Part shown: positions 53,124 through 61,263 of the stretch, one piece after another
How the letters are laid out: each line of letters begins with the position of its first letter
How positions within the stretch are numbered: position 1 is the stretch's first letter
NCBI GenBank assembly: GCA_016712345.1
Contig: JADJRH010000011.1
Span: forward strand, 3,720,001-3,784,000
DNA from: Polyangiaceae bacterium
Lineage (GTDB): Bacteria; Myxococcota_A; Polyangia; Polyangiales; Polyangiaceae
Reading direction: 5' to 3'
DNA length: 64,000 bases
Translations under genes and position numbers: made by a program
Notes under the pieces: generated by a model
Told to the model about the DNA's origin: nothing
The model's database searches: none
The model's input: only the letters and a program-made list of their open reading frames with translations

Positions 53124-53809
53124 TATTCAGAGTCTTTCGCAAACACGTAGCCCACACCGCGCACTGTGCGAATGAGCTTGGGCGACCGCGGATCGTCGCC
53201 GAGCTTTTGACGAAGGTGACTGATGTGTACATCGACGGTGCGCTCACCCACAACAACGTCGTCGCGGCCTGCGGCCGAAAGAAGCGCATCGCGCGCCACC
53301 ACGCGACCCGCGCGCCGAGCGAGCGCCACAAGCAGATCAAACTCAATGCCCGTGAGATCGATCGGCTTGCCCGACATCGACGCTGTGCGCGCCGGAACAT
53401 CGATCACCACATCACCCACGCGAAGCATTTCGGCCGGTGAGTCGGGCCTTGTTCGACGAAGCACAGCGCGCAGACGCGCGAGCAGTTCACGCGGACTGAA
53501 GGGCTTTGCAACGTAGTCGTCGGCGCCCAATTCAAGGCCCACAACGCGATCGGTTTCGTCCCCTTTTGCGGTGAGCATCACGATCGGCACGTTGCTTTTT
53601 TGGCGAATGCGTTTGCACACCTCAATGCCGTCAATGCCCGGCATCATCACGTCGAGAAGCACCACCTCAAACGGCTCCGCGGCGATCGCGGCGAGCCCAC
53701 GCGTCCCATCCATTGCCGAGGCCACTGAAAAGCCGTTTTGGGTGAGATAGCTCTTCAATAACTCGTGCAAACGAGCATCGTCGTCGATGAGAAGCAGGCG
53801 CGTGGGCAT
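53123..53809 (-). CDS. OmpR-family response regulator
   Basis: The 228-residue protein has a receiver domain with acidic pair DDDARLH, phosphoacceptor Asp53 in VVLLDVMMPG, MLTAK and Lys of YVAKPFSP. A winged-helix DNA-binding domain of OmpR/PhoB type follows (LTGIEFDLLVALARRAGRVV, RTVDVHISHLRQKLG, RTVRGVGYVF). ATG 53809 is chosen because upstream codons lack homology. It overlaps the kinase start (TAATG) and follows the small exported gene by 41 bp. Confidence 0.95.
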   Translation of the reverse strand: MPTRLLLIDDDARLHELLKSYLTQNGFSVASAMDGTRGLAAIAAEPFEVVLLDVMMPGIDGIEVCKRIRQKSNVPIVMLTAKGDETDRVVGLELGADDYVAKPFSPRELLARLRAVLRRTRPDSPAEMLRVGDVVIDVPARTASMSGKPIDLTGIEFDLLVALARRAGRVVARDALLSAAGRDDVVVGERTVDVHISHLRQKLGDDPRSPKLIRTVRGVGYVFAKDSE

Positions 53810-53850
53810 GGGGCTGTTCACGACTTTACCGCCGATCGGGCAAACCGCGT

Positions 53851-54150
53851 TTATTGGACTTGAGGAGCCGGCGCGGGAGCGGTCTGCACCGCGGGTTGGG
53901 CCGCACCGGGAAGGATGTTCACAATCACCGGCGCCTGAGCCGGGGCCGCGTTTTGAGCGGGCGCCGCTTGTTGAACGGCCCGAGCGTGATCCGCATCGCT
54001 GGCGCGCGCCGCGTCGACGCACACTTTGGCAACGTGTTGTTCAAACGCTTGGTGTCGCCCTTTTTGACAGTGGCGCAGCGACGCAAAACCCGATGCGTAC
54101 CCACCGACAGTACCGAGAGCCAGGACCGCAATTAACAACTTTCTTCGCAT
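53851..54150 (-). CDS. Small exported Ala/Pro-rich protein
   Basis: The 99-residue protein has a signal peptide (LLIAVLALGTVGGYASG), then a short Cys-containing helix (LRHCQKGRHQAFEQHVAKVC). A long Ala/Pro/Gln tail ends the chain. GGAGA lies 6 bp upstream of ATG 54150. It lies between the sensor-like gene and the regulator in one operon, so it could bind ligand or modulate the kinase. No homologue was recognised. Confidence 0.65.
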   Translation of the reverse strand: MRRKLLIAVLALGTVGGYASGFASLRHCQKGRHQAFEQHVAKVCVDAARASDADHARAVQQAAPAQNAAPAQAPVIVNILPGAAQPAVQTAPAPAPQVQ

Positions 54151-54190
54151 GATCGTTCTCCAAAACGTGAGGGACTAAATCGGCTGTTTT

Positions 54191-54757
54191 TCACGCCCAA
54201 GCGGTGCGAAATGGCCCGCCGCGAAACCCTCCGCCGAACGGTCCGCGCTCAATCATCTGGGCCAAGATCTCGCGTTGCTTGTCGTCGAGCACGGCGTGCA
54301 CCTTGCCGATCACGCCCACCATTTCTTTGCGTACCTTTTCGATCTGATTGTCGTGACGCGCGAACATCTCGCCCATCACCACCTCGTCGAAACTCGCGCT
54401 TCGCACGGCCTTTGCGATGTCTTCGCGCGAGGCCCTGCCCTCTTCGCGGAGATCGCGCGCCGAACGCCACGCTTCTTCAAACGCGTCGCGGATCACTTTT
54501 TCCTGCGCCTGCGTGGTACCCAGACGCTCAAACATTCCGCGCATCCAAAACGGTCCGCTTCGATCCCAACCGGCCCCGTGGTCGCGGCCGCCGTAACCGT
54601 CGTGACCGTGCCCACCGTGGTGACCCCAGCCGCCGTAACCGCCCGAGCCGCACGATCGCCCCGACCATCCGCCGCAGCCGTATCCTCTACGGAAACCGCC
54701 GCGCAGCACTTTGATCAGACCAATCAGACACAACGTGCCGATAACAAAACCGAACAT
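54191..54757 (-). CDS. Periplasmic heavy-metal-sensor/LTXXQ-like protein (CpxP/ZraP type)
   Basis: The 188-residue protein starts with one hydrophobic helix, followed by a Gly/His-rich stretch (GGWGHHGGHGHDGYGGRDHG) that could bind metal. The C-terminal 110 residues are helical with DDKQREILAQMIERGPFGGG, similar to the metal-sensor/Spy family. GGAGGAATCC precedes ATG 54757. It is the first gene of the operon. Its order (sensor-like, small exported protein, regulator, kinase) is like cpxP-cpxRA or zraP-zraSR, where the periplasmic protein restrains the kinase. Confidence 0.7.
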   Translation of the reverse strand: MFGFVIGTLCLIGLIKVLRGGFRRGYGCGGWSGRSCGSGGYGGWGHHGGHGHDGYGGRDHGAGWDRSGPFWMRGMFERLGTTQAQEKVIRDAFEEAWRSARDLREEGRASREDIAKAVRSASFDEVVMGEMFARHDNQIEKVRKEMVGVIGKVHAVLDDKQREILAQMIERGPFGGGFRGGPFRTAWA

Positions 54758-54831
54758 GGATTCCTCCGAGAACGCGCCGTTTTTCCGGTTGGCTGCGTCC
54801 GAGGATCACGTTGCACACCGACTTTGAAGAC

Positions 54832-54853
54832 TCTTCACGCATCCGCGTGAAGA
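54832..54853. promoter_or_regulatory. Inverted repeat upstream of the two-component operon
   Basis: TCTTCACGC (54832-54840), ATCC and GCGTGAAGA (54845-54853) form a 9-bp palindromic repeat, 75 bp upstream of the first start. It is a candidate binding site for the operon's own OmpR-type regulator or a leader hairpin. Confidence 0.4.
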
Positions 54854-55010
54854 AGTGCAAAGGACGGCACAGGAGCCCTTCGCAATTCGTCCAACGCGGG
54901 CTGTTTCGGCTGGTTTTTGGGTGCTGCTTTTCCAAACGGTGTTCTCACCGTCAAGGCGCCCCAACGTAGGCCCAGTTCAGCATTGAGCCTTCTTTTGTGT
55001 ACACATAAAC

Positions 55011-56621
55011 TCAATCAGCGACGCGGCGGCGCAATGCCCGCCCGCGCGTGCGCGTCGCGACCGCTTTTTCGTGAGCGATTCGCTCGCCGAGCTTCCAAGC
55101 GATGCGCGCCGCCATACTCATGATCGGCACCTGCGAATTGACGCCGATGCTTGTTGGCAAAATCGAACCGTCGGCCACATACAGGCCGGGCAGTTCAAAC
55201 GTTTCACCCCACTGATTGACCACACCTCGGCGCGGATCGTTGGCGGCGCGCGCGCTTCCGAGCGGATGAAACGCCATGCACTCAATTCTCCGCGCGTCGA
55301 TGTTCAACCGCTCCAGCGCGCGCGCCTTGTCCATGTCGGTGATGGGCGGAGCGCCGAGGACCGATGTGTACACCTCGCGCGCGCCCGCTGCGAAGGCCAT
55401 TTCGGCCAGGATCGTCATCGACTTTCGAAGCCTCGAAAGGTCGCGCGGCGCCATGGAGTACCAAAGCAGCGGCTCGCGACCGGGCGAGGCACGCACCGTG
55501 CCTCCACCTTCATCGTGGATCATCGCGCCGAACGTTGCGCAATACGGCAGCGAGCGAACGCGGCGCCGAAACTCGGGGCCCACTCCGGGCATGCCCGCCG
55601 CGAGAACGTTTGGCGCAGAATACACGCCCACAAGCTTGATTCCGTCGGAATGAAATTGATCAGAATACACGCTCTGTAGCGCGCCGTCCCAACCGACGAT
55701 GGGCTCATCAAAACGCGCGACAACGCGCACGGCGGGATGGAGCGTGACGTGGTTGCCGAGTTCACCGCTTCGAAGACCGAGGCCGGTGCGAAAGAGAAGG
55801 AGCGGCGTATGAAGCGTTCCACACGCGGCGATGACGTGGCGCGCTCGCACGCGGAACGCGTGCGAGCGCGCCGCGTCATCGCCTCCAAGCAGATGCCCTT
55901 CAACCCCCGCGGCGCGCCCATTTGAAACGATCACGTCGGTTACAAGCGCGTCTGAAACAATGCGCGCGCCGTGCGCCGTCGCCGACGGCAGGTACGAAAC
56001 GTCCACCGAACGTTTGGCGCCCGCGGGGCACGTGAAGTTGCAGCGCGCATTGCCCTCGCAATCCAAGCCCGTGTTGCGTCGAATAGGCCGCATTTCAATG
56101 CCGAGCGCCTCCGCGCCCTGCAAAAACTTCTCGGTGGAGCGCGAACGCATCTGCGGCGGCACTTCACGAACGCGCATGCGGCGCTCCACCTCTTCGTACG
56201 CCGGGCCGAGCGCGGCCTCCGAAAGCTCACCAAGGCCAAGATCGCGCACCCAGGTGTGGTGCACGTCGCTTGGGATTCGAAAACAAACGCCGCCGGTGAG
56301 AAGCGACGAGCCGCCGACAGCGCGACCCAGCGTGATCGAGATCATCGGCGTGTCGCCGACGCCCATCGCCGTGAGCAGCCCGGCTTCGCGAAAGAGGCGC
56401 CGCACCGACATGCTGGGCGTCCACGTTTGGTACTCATCGGGGCGCACGTGCGGCCCTTCTTCGAGCACCACAACGCGGTGACCGGCCTCGGCCAGAAGCG
56501 CGGCGCACACAGCCCCGCCCGCGCCCGAGCCGACGATCGCCACGTCGCATTCAACGTCGAATCCGGTGGCGAGCGCACGGCCCGAAACGATCGCTTCAGC
56601 GGCGGGGATGTCGCGCGTCAC
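55011..56621 (-). CDS. GMC family oxidoreductase
   Basis: The 536-residue protein has an FAD dinucleotide fold (VAIVGSGAGGAVCAALLAEAGH with the GxGxxG pattern), LEEGPHV, a GMC signature with ARCNFTCPAG and a C-terminal domain with HPLGSARAANDPRRGVVNQW. The catalytic His-His/Asn pair appears as FHPLGSA and PTSIGVNSQVPIM. It resembles cholesterol/choline oxidase-like or glucose-methanol-choline enzymes of actinobacteria and Myxococcota. GTG 56621 with GGGAGG upstream is preferred; the upstream gene's stop overlaps it (GTGA). The acceptor alcohol is unknown. Confidence 0.9.
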   Translation of the reverse strand: MTRDIPAAEAIVSGRALATGFDVECDVAIVGSGAGGAVCAALLAEAGHRVVVLEEGPHVRPDEYQTWTPSMSVRRLFREAGLLTAMGVGDTPMISITLGRAVGGSSLLTGGVCFRIPSDVHHTWVRDLGLGELSEAALGPAYEEVERRMRVREVPPQMRSRSTEKFLQGAEALGIEMRPIRRNTGLDCEGNARCNFTCPAGAKRSVDVSYLPSATAHGARIVSDALVTDVIVSNGRAAGVEGHLLGGDDAARSHAFRVRARHVIAACGTLHTPLLLFRTGLGLRSGELGNHVTLHPAVRVVARFDEPIVGWDGALQSVYSDQFHSDGIKLVGVYSAPNVLAAGMPGVGPEFRRRVRSLPYCATFGAMIHDEGGGTVRASPGREPLLWYSMAPRDLSRLRKSMTILAEMAFAAGAREVYTSVLGAPPITDMDKARALERLNIDARRIECMAFHPLGSARAANDPRRGVVNQWGETFELPGLYVADGSILPTSIGVNSQVPIMSMAARIAWKLGERIAHEKAVATRTRGRALRRRVAD

Positions 56622-57151
56622 GAAACACCTCCCGCCGTGTTCGGCGCGTTTGCGGGCGGCGCCTCCGCCCACATGAGCGACCGGCGAGAAGCGGTGGACG
56701 GGCGATCAAATCCCGTGGAGGAAAGCTCGGCGCCCTCCTCGAAAGCGACAATGCTCATTGGCACTTTAAAGGCCAAAAGCAGCATTGAAAGCAGGCCATA
56801 TCGGCTCGTTTCGAGCGCGGTTAGGTAACGAATTCGATCGCCCAACGAAAGCTCTGTCATGCGGCTTGGAACACCGATCATGAAGAGCGGCAGGAGCTGC
56901 AACAGCCACGTGAGCAGACCGTAGCCAAACCGAATATTGGAGCTTGAATGCCCCGCCGAACGCGAGAGCCATCGAACCGCCCGCGCACACGCTTCAGGCG
57001 ATCCGGGGATGAGATTCCCGCGTTCATCTTCGTCGGCCAAAATGGCTTCCATCGCCGATGCCGCCACCCGCTCGGCGCGCGGCGACAAGCCTCGACGAAA
57101 GCCCGCGTTGGTTTCGTCGGCTTTGTGAGCCGCGCTCAGGTGCTCGCTCAT
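56618..57151 (-). CDS. Small partner of the GMC oxidoreductase
   Basis: The 177-residue protein is helical with a central hydrophobic helix (about residues 75-93, GYGLLTWLLQLLPLFMIGV). It overlaps the GMC gene by GTGA, so they are translated together. Such small proteins often precede GMC oxidoreductases as membrane-associated or twin-arginine-guided subunits. No signal or Cys motif is visible, so its role is inferred from position only. Confidence 0.7.
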   Translation of the reverse strand: MSEHLSAAHKADETNAGFRRGLSPRAERVAASAMEAILADEDERGNLIPGSPEACARAVRWLSRSAGHSSSNIRFGYGLLTWLLQLLPLFMIGVPSRMTELSLGDRIRYLTALETSRYGLLSMLLLAFKVPMSIVAFEEGAELSSTGFDRPSTASRRSLMWAEAPPANAPNTAGGVS

Positions 57152-57246
57152 CGCGATGGAGGGTAGAGCCGACCGGTCCGTCCATCACCGTTTTTTGTGT
57201 CGCCGCGCGAGGTGCCCACGGTGATAGAAGAACTGTTGGAGCCAAT

Positions 57247-58476
57247 ATGCCCGCGCGCCCGCTGCTGCACGTGGATGGCGAAAAAAAGGACGATGAAACG
57301 CTCCGCGCGGAGGCGCGGGCGCACCTCGCCGATTCGCCCAGCCTTCAACTCGTGGCGGAGCTGTTGCAACGCCTCCGCACGGCCGACATGCCGTTTTGGT
57401 CACCCGAAGGGCTGCGCGCGCGCTGGAACGCGGCGGAGCGCATGCGCTGGTTTCGCCAGCGACCCGACATTCGGCAAAAGATCACCACCGGCCTCACCGG
57501 GCTCGCACCCAAAGCGGCTCGCAAAAAAATGGCCGAGTTTCAAGCCGCGCTCATCGACTCCGTCATTGATGAAGGCGACGTGGCGGTGCGCGCGTTTGAA
57601 GAGTCGTTCGACCCGACGGACGTGGCTGTGTACGGTTCAGCGGCGGCTTTTTGGCACGGCTTTCGTGAACTTTTTCCGTGGCGCGACGACGCTCCGGTGT
57701 TTCAAGAGTTCATCGCGTGGCTCTTAAAAGCGCTTCTCGCCGACACGAGCAGCATCGCCGGCATGGGACGTGTACCCATTCTCACCGCTTGGGATCTGCG
57801 CACCGCGATCGATGGGCGCGTGTGGCACACAAAGATCCCGATCGAGGTGCGCGTAGCGATCGACGATGCGCGCTTTTCGCAGGAGCGCGATCGACCGGGT
57901 GTACCTTTCCACGCGCAGGACGATCTCGCGATCGCGGTTCCCGACATCATTGCGGCAAGTGTACCTTTGCGCGATCTCGCGGGCGTGTTCGACGCCGCCG
58001 AACGGGCAATGGGGTTTGACAAAGAGGCGCCGCGCCCCAAGGGCCCGCCCGAGTTGCGGCCTCCTGTTGAATCAAAAGCGCCCGACGGGCGGGCCCGCGA
58101 TTCGCTCGCACCTGCGGCGCCCAACGCTGCGCAGACGCTTGCGCCGCCCGCGTCGATCGCACCCGCCGCGGCAATTCCGCCCGCCGCGGCGGTTCCGGCG
58201 ATCGATGCGCCGCCGCCGGATCCGCCGCCCGCGCCGCCTCCTCCGGCTCAACCGATCGATCCCACACCGCCTCCCGCGGCGGCATCCCCCGCTATTTTGC
58301 CTATGCCTGAGTTACGCCGCGGCCCAACGCCGGGTGTACCCACGCTTGAAGATGAACTCGAGCGCACAAATCCTTGGGTTGTGCCTTCGGCCGAAGAATT
58401 GGCCGCCGCAGCCGCTTCGGACGATCCGCCGTCGTACCATCCCGAGGCGCTCTCACCGCGCAAACGTCGGCGGTAA
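57247..58476 (+). CDS. Unknown protein with Pro/Ala-rich C-terminal domain
   Basis: The 409-residue protein has an N-terminal helical domain (about residues 1-270, LQLVAELLQRLRTADMPFW; KMAEFQAALIDSVIDEGDVAV). A long Pro/Ala linker follows (about 300-365, PPPDPPPAPPPPAQPIDPTP). No membrane segment is present. GGAG lies 6 bp before ATG 57247. It is divergent from the GMC pair across about 95 bp. No family was recognised; the N-terminal part may be a structural or regulatory domain. Confidence 0.7.
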   Translation: MPARPLLHVDGEKKDDETLRAEARAHLADSPSLQLVAELLQRLRTADMPFWSPEGLRARWNAAERMRWFRQRPDIRQKITTGLTGLAPKAARKKMAEFQAALIDSVIDEGDVAVRAFEESFDPTDVAVYGSAAAFWHGFRELFPWRDDAPVFQEFIAWLLKALLADTSSIAGMGRVPILTAWDLRTAIDGRVWHTKIPIEVRVAIDDARFSQERDRPGVPFHAQDDLAIAVPDIIAASVPLRDLAGVFDAAERAMGFDKEAPRPKGPPELRPPVESKAPDGRARDSLAPAAPNAAQTLAPPASIAPAAAIPPAAAVPAIDAPPPDPPPAPPPPAQPIDPTPPPAAASPAILPMPELRRGPTPGVPTLEDELERTNPWVVPSAEELAAAAASDDPPSYHPEALSPRKRRR

Positions 58477-58513
58477 AGTCAATGCGTACACAATAGAAGG
58501 CTCAATGCCGAAC

Positions 58514-58533
58514 GGCGCCCACTTTGGGGCGCC
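58514..58533. terminator. Weak hairpin after gene at 57247
   Basis: GGCGCCC (58514-58520) and GGGCGCC (58527-58533) pair with a 6-nt loop; only a short T-tract follows. It is a plausible terminator 38 bp after the stop. Confidence 0.35.
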
Positions 58534-58781
58534 TTGACGGTGAGAGCGGCGTTTGGAAAAGCAGCACCCAAAAGCCGCACTGAACCTGCCACGGTTTGGA
58601 CGAACGGCGAACATCGATTGAACTGCGGTTCAGGCAGTTGAAAACGCGAAAGCACGTCGGATCTGACAGCAAACGGATTGGGGAGGTGCCATGTAGGCCC
58701 ACCGTTTCTTTGAGCGGTTCTTCAGCATCGTCGGCGTACAGGTCAAATTGGCAACCTCAATGAAAGTGGGTAGACCTCGCG

Positions 58782-58872
58782 CGTGCTACCCGACCGGCAC
58801 ACCCGACCCCCGGAACAGCGGCGCGCCGACCTACCCATGCGGCAGCGTTTTCTACCCATGGCGGCGATGCAT
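58782..58872. repeat. Dispersed repeat A, copy 1
   Basis: This copy has the pattern CTACCCGACCGG, CACACCCGACCCC, GGCGCGCCGACCTACCC, ATGCGGCAGCGTTTTCTACC, then CATGGCGGCG. It is about 75-80% like the copies at 61992 and 63853. It sits in the 563-bp gene-free region 58477-59039, upstream of the 22-bp tandem repeats. Confidence 0.75.
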
Positions 58873-58885
58873 CCACTCCCGCAGG

Positions 58886-58970
58886 CGTCTGCACCTCGGC
58901 CCGCCTCAACCCGCAGACGTATGCGCCTCGACCCGCAGACGTGTGCGCCTCGACCCGCAGACGTATGCGC
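58886..58970. repeat. Tandem 22-bp repeats in a gene leader
   Basis: Three to four units of the type CGACCCGCAGACGTRTGCGC are followed by CT and flow into CCCTTCCAATGCGGCGGTGG. Each unit carries a small hairpin (CGCA and TGCG). They precede the gene at 59040 by about 70 bp and recur at 61629. Confidence 0.7.
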
Positions 58971-59039
58971 CTACCCTTCCAATGCGGCGGTGGACGCGGT
59001 AAAACGGCGCTTCGAGATCTACCCATCGCGAGGACTGAC

Positions 59040-59750
59040 ATGCCTGCCAAACAAAAGAATGCTGCGCCGACCGTTTCAACCGCTGCCAAATCCTCCAAAA
59101 CCGCGGCGCTTGCTACCACTTTGGCTCAACTGACCACCGACGCCAAAGTCGCGTCGGCCGCGAGCAAGAAGCGGGCTGAAGCGCTGCTCGATCTGATTGC
59201 GCGGCGCAAGGCGCGCATTGCGGAGGACTTTTACGAGATTGGCAAGGCGCTCAAAGAGCTGCAAGACAAGAAGCTCTACTTGGCGGTGGGGTACACTTCG
59301 TTTGAGGGGATGCTTGACGGGCGCGGGGTGTTGAGTGTTACCCAAGCGCGGAAGTTGATTCAGGTGGTGTCGAAAGTGCCCCTCGCGACAGCGTTGAAAG
59401 TTGGGCCTGAAAAGGCGTTTGCACTGGTGAAGTTTACCGAGGTGACGCCGGAGTTGGACACGCCCGAGCTGCTTGTGGAAGGTGGGCAGAAGATCGGCGG
59501 TAAGTCGGCCGCGGAGGCGAGTGTGCGCGACATTGCCGGGGCGACCAAGACATTGCGCAAGGCGGCGGTGAAAAAGGGTGGGAAGGTGGATGCGGCGCAG
59601 AAGGAAGCGGAGGGCGTGGCAAAGCGGGGTTTGGCTTGGTTGAAGGGGCGCGGGGCCAAAAAGGCGCGGGTAGAAGCGCGCAAAACGAAGGATGGGTATG
59701 TGGTGACGGTGACGCTGGGGGTGCGGGAGGCTGCGGCGTTGTTTGAGTGA
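59040..59750 (+). CDS. Unknown Lys/Ala-rich protein, KfrA/ParB-like helical type
   Basis: The 236-residue protein has a Lys/Ala/Thr-rich N-terminus, then helices (ARIAEDFYEIGKALKELQDKK, LYLAVGYTSFEGMLDGRGVLSVTQARKLIQVV). A basic C-terminal domain contains GLAWLKGRGAKKARVEARKTK. The central segment resembles DNA-binding or small regulatory domains of phage or plasmid type, but no motif is definite. GAGG lies 6 bp upstream of ATG 59040, which follows a leader shared with a duplicated fragment at 59866. It marks the start of the accessory region. Confidence 0.55.
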   Translation: MPAKQKNAAPTVSTAAKSSKTAALATTLAQLTTDAKVASAASKKRAEALLDLIARRKARIAEDFYEIGKALKELQDKKLYLAVGYTSFEGMLDGRGVLSVTQARKLIQVVSKVPLATALKVGPEKAFALVKFTEVTPELDTPELLVEGGQKIGGKSAAEASVRDIAGATKTLRKAAVKKGGKVDAAQKEAEGVAKRGLAWLKGRGAKKARVEARKTKDGYVVTVTLGVREAAALFE

Positions 59751-59865
59751 TGAGAGAACCCCGCTGAACGCGATTAAGCGCCATCAACGTTTGTTCGACG
59801 ATCGCAGCTATTCGTGGTGATAAGGGCGGCGCGTCAGCTATTCCGTTTGGCATGTGCACTCGTGT

Positions 59866-59945
59866 ATCTACCCATCGCGAGGACTGCCATGTATGAAAAA
59901 AGAATGCCGCGTCCACGGTTTCAATGGCGGCCAAATCGGCTGACC
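59866..59945 (+). repeat. Degenerate duplicate of the leader and 5' end of gene at 59040
   Basis: TCTACCCATCGCGAGGACTG occurs here and at 59018, and both are followed by CATG and similar codons (CAAAAGAATGC against AAAAAGAATGC). Similarity continues for about 40 bp past the start codon (GGTTTCAA, GCCAAATC), then ends in TGA. This is a truncated copy, not a gene. Confidence 0.7.
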
Positions 59946-60127
59946 GTAAAACTCGTTCCGTGCTTCTCAAGGTTCACATGAACGCTCTCGCCGACGTGAA
60001 AGTCGCGAACGAGGGCGGCGGCGGCATCGAACGGTAGGCGGCCGAAGGCCTCACATTCAACGAGGCCTTGTCCCTGCGCCTGATTCCACTCGACGATCTT
60101 CCATGCTGTGCGAGATTGATTGCCCAC
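59921..60127 (-). CDS. Small cold-shock-like domain protein (possible)
   Basis: The 68-residue frame reads TAWKIVEWNQAQGQGLVECE..., DFHVGESVHVNLEKHG, a pattern like small OB-fold (cold-shock-like) domains. It starts at a GTG without clear ribosome site and overlaps the duplicated fragment at its 3' end. It may be real and co-transcribed with the 60177 gene, or a relic. Confidence 0.45.
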   Translation of the reverse strand: MGNQSRTAWKIVEWNQAQGQGLVECEAFGRLPFDAAAALVRDFHVGESVHVNLEKHGTSFTVSRFGRH

Positions 60128-60176
60128 GGCTTGAGTCCAGTGAAGGTCAGTGGCACGGATACAATGCTATTTCGGC

Positions 60177-60929
60177 TCAATCTTCTACGTAGATGTCGCG
60201 GTTTGATGCGCGCCCTTTGAGCCGCAGTCGATGGATGGGGCGATCTCCGTCGACCATGCCACGTGCCTTTTCAATGTTCACAAAGTAGCGGGCGTTGTTG
60301 GAGAACTGCCAGCCATGTGGAATGGCAGTCTGAGCGCGTGGACTGCGCTGTAGAAAAAGGGCGTGATCAAAGTTGGCTTCGGCATGAACTTGCCCATCAT
60401 GAATGTGCACCGTGGGGAAAAAGAGCGCTCCGGGAGCGGCCCGGGGAAACGTGAACGCCATTGGATGAATGCGTTTCTTGCCCTTCATGAGCTTGAATAC
60501 GGCAAAACCGGATCGTTCATGGCCAGGCAGCTTGGCGCCGGCGTCGGCGGGCAGGCGAAATCGAGGGTCGAGACGATCGAAGTCGCTGAGCGAGGGCACG
60601 AACGACGCCTCGAAGCTGCCAACCTCCACGACCGCGAGTGGCGCAGCCCTCTCCGGTGGGAGTGCCCGGCGTGGAGCGTGTCCGACAGCTACCGGCTCGG
60701 GAAACCCCTTCGCGATGTCGTCAAAGAACTCTGCGTACGCCGATAGATCAATGAATGTGACCGCGCCTTCGGGAGTGCTCTGCGGTACCGGTAGGGGTAG
60801 GATCATGGAGAGGTCCTCGCCTGCAGAGAGTGTCATGCTGTACGCGAGATACTGGCGGCCATTGGACGCTTCACGCGCGAAGATGTTGGTGGCGGAAACG
60901 GATCTCACGGGTTTCGAGAAACAGCACAT
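60177..60929 (-). CDS. Conserved hypothetical protein of Myxococcota type
   Basis: The 250-residue protein starts MCCFSKPVRSVSATNIFARE, an opening recurrent among uncharacterised myxobacterial proteins. It has Cys2-Cys3 at the N-terminus, segments ILPLPVPQSTPEGAVTFIDL and FDDIAKGFPEPVAV, and a beta-rich middle (SGFAVFKLMKGKKRIHPMAF). The C-terminus is basic. AGGTGATC precedes ATG 60929. No catalytic motif was seen. Confidence 0.75.
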   Translation of the reverse strand: MCCFSKPVRSVSATNIFAREASNGRQYLAYSMTLSAGEDLSMILPLPVPQSTPEGAVTFIDLSAYAEFFDDIAKGFPEPVAVGHAPRRALPPERAAPLAVVEVGSFEASFVPSLSDFDRLDPRFRLPADAGAKLPGHERSGFAVFKLMKGKKRIHPMAFTFPRAAPGALFFPTVHIHDGQVHAEANFDHALFLQRSPRAQTAIPHGWQFSNNARYFVNIEKARGMVDGDRPIHRLRLKGRASNRDIYVED

Positions 60930-61064
60930 GTGATCACCTTGTGATTACGAGTGTCTGACACTGGGATCTGCGTGGATTGAGGGACGATTTTCAAGCAGAT
61001 GAAGGTTTCTGGCCAGGTGAGCATGGTAATCTGCTTGCGGGCGGTCGGGCAAAGCTGAGCGGAT

Positions 61065-61263
61065 GATGGACACTCGGCGCCAGTACAGCGGTCGCCGCTT
61101 CTGGTGAGCAATCGCAAGTATGCGAATATGATCCGAGCAAATTCGATAGAGGATGCTGTACGGGAATCGCGTCACCCAACCCAGGACGAGCTTTGGCGTA
61201 GTAGACTGCCGCCTCATTTAGCTCCTCTTCGGCGAGTTCGTGAAAGACAACCGGAAGAGTCAC
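61065..61263 (-). pseudogene. ParE/RelE-type toxin, internally deleted
   Basis: The first 32 residues (VVFHELAEEELNEAAVYYAK, then ARPGLG) match the N-terminal helices of ParE toxins. The second part reads in another frame RFPYSILYRICSDHIRILAI, then AHQKRRPLYWRR, as in the ParE C-terminus. About 35-40 residues between are missing and the frame is shifted, so the toxin is non-functional. The GTG start overlaps the antitoxin stop (GTGA), the usual order antitoxin-toxin. Confidence 0.8.

Noticed and set aside
58886..58970. CRISPR array
   Set aside because: The 22-bp units are directly adjacent, without unique spacers, and no cas gene is nearby.
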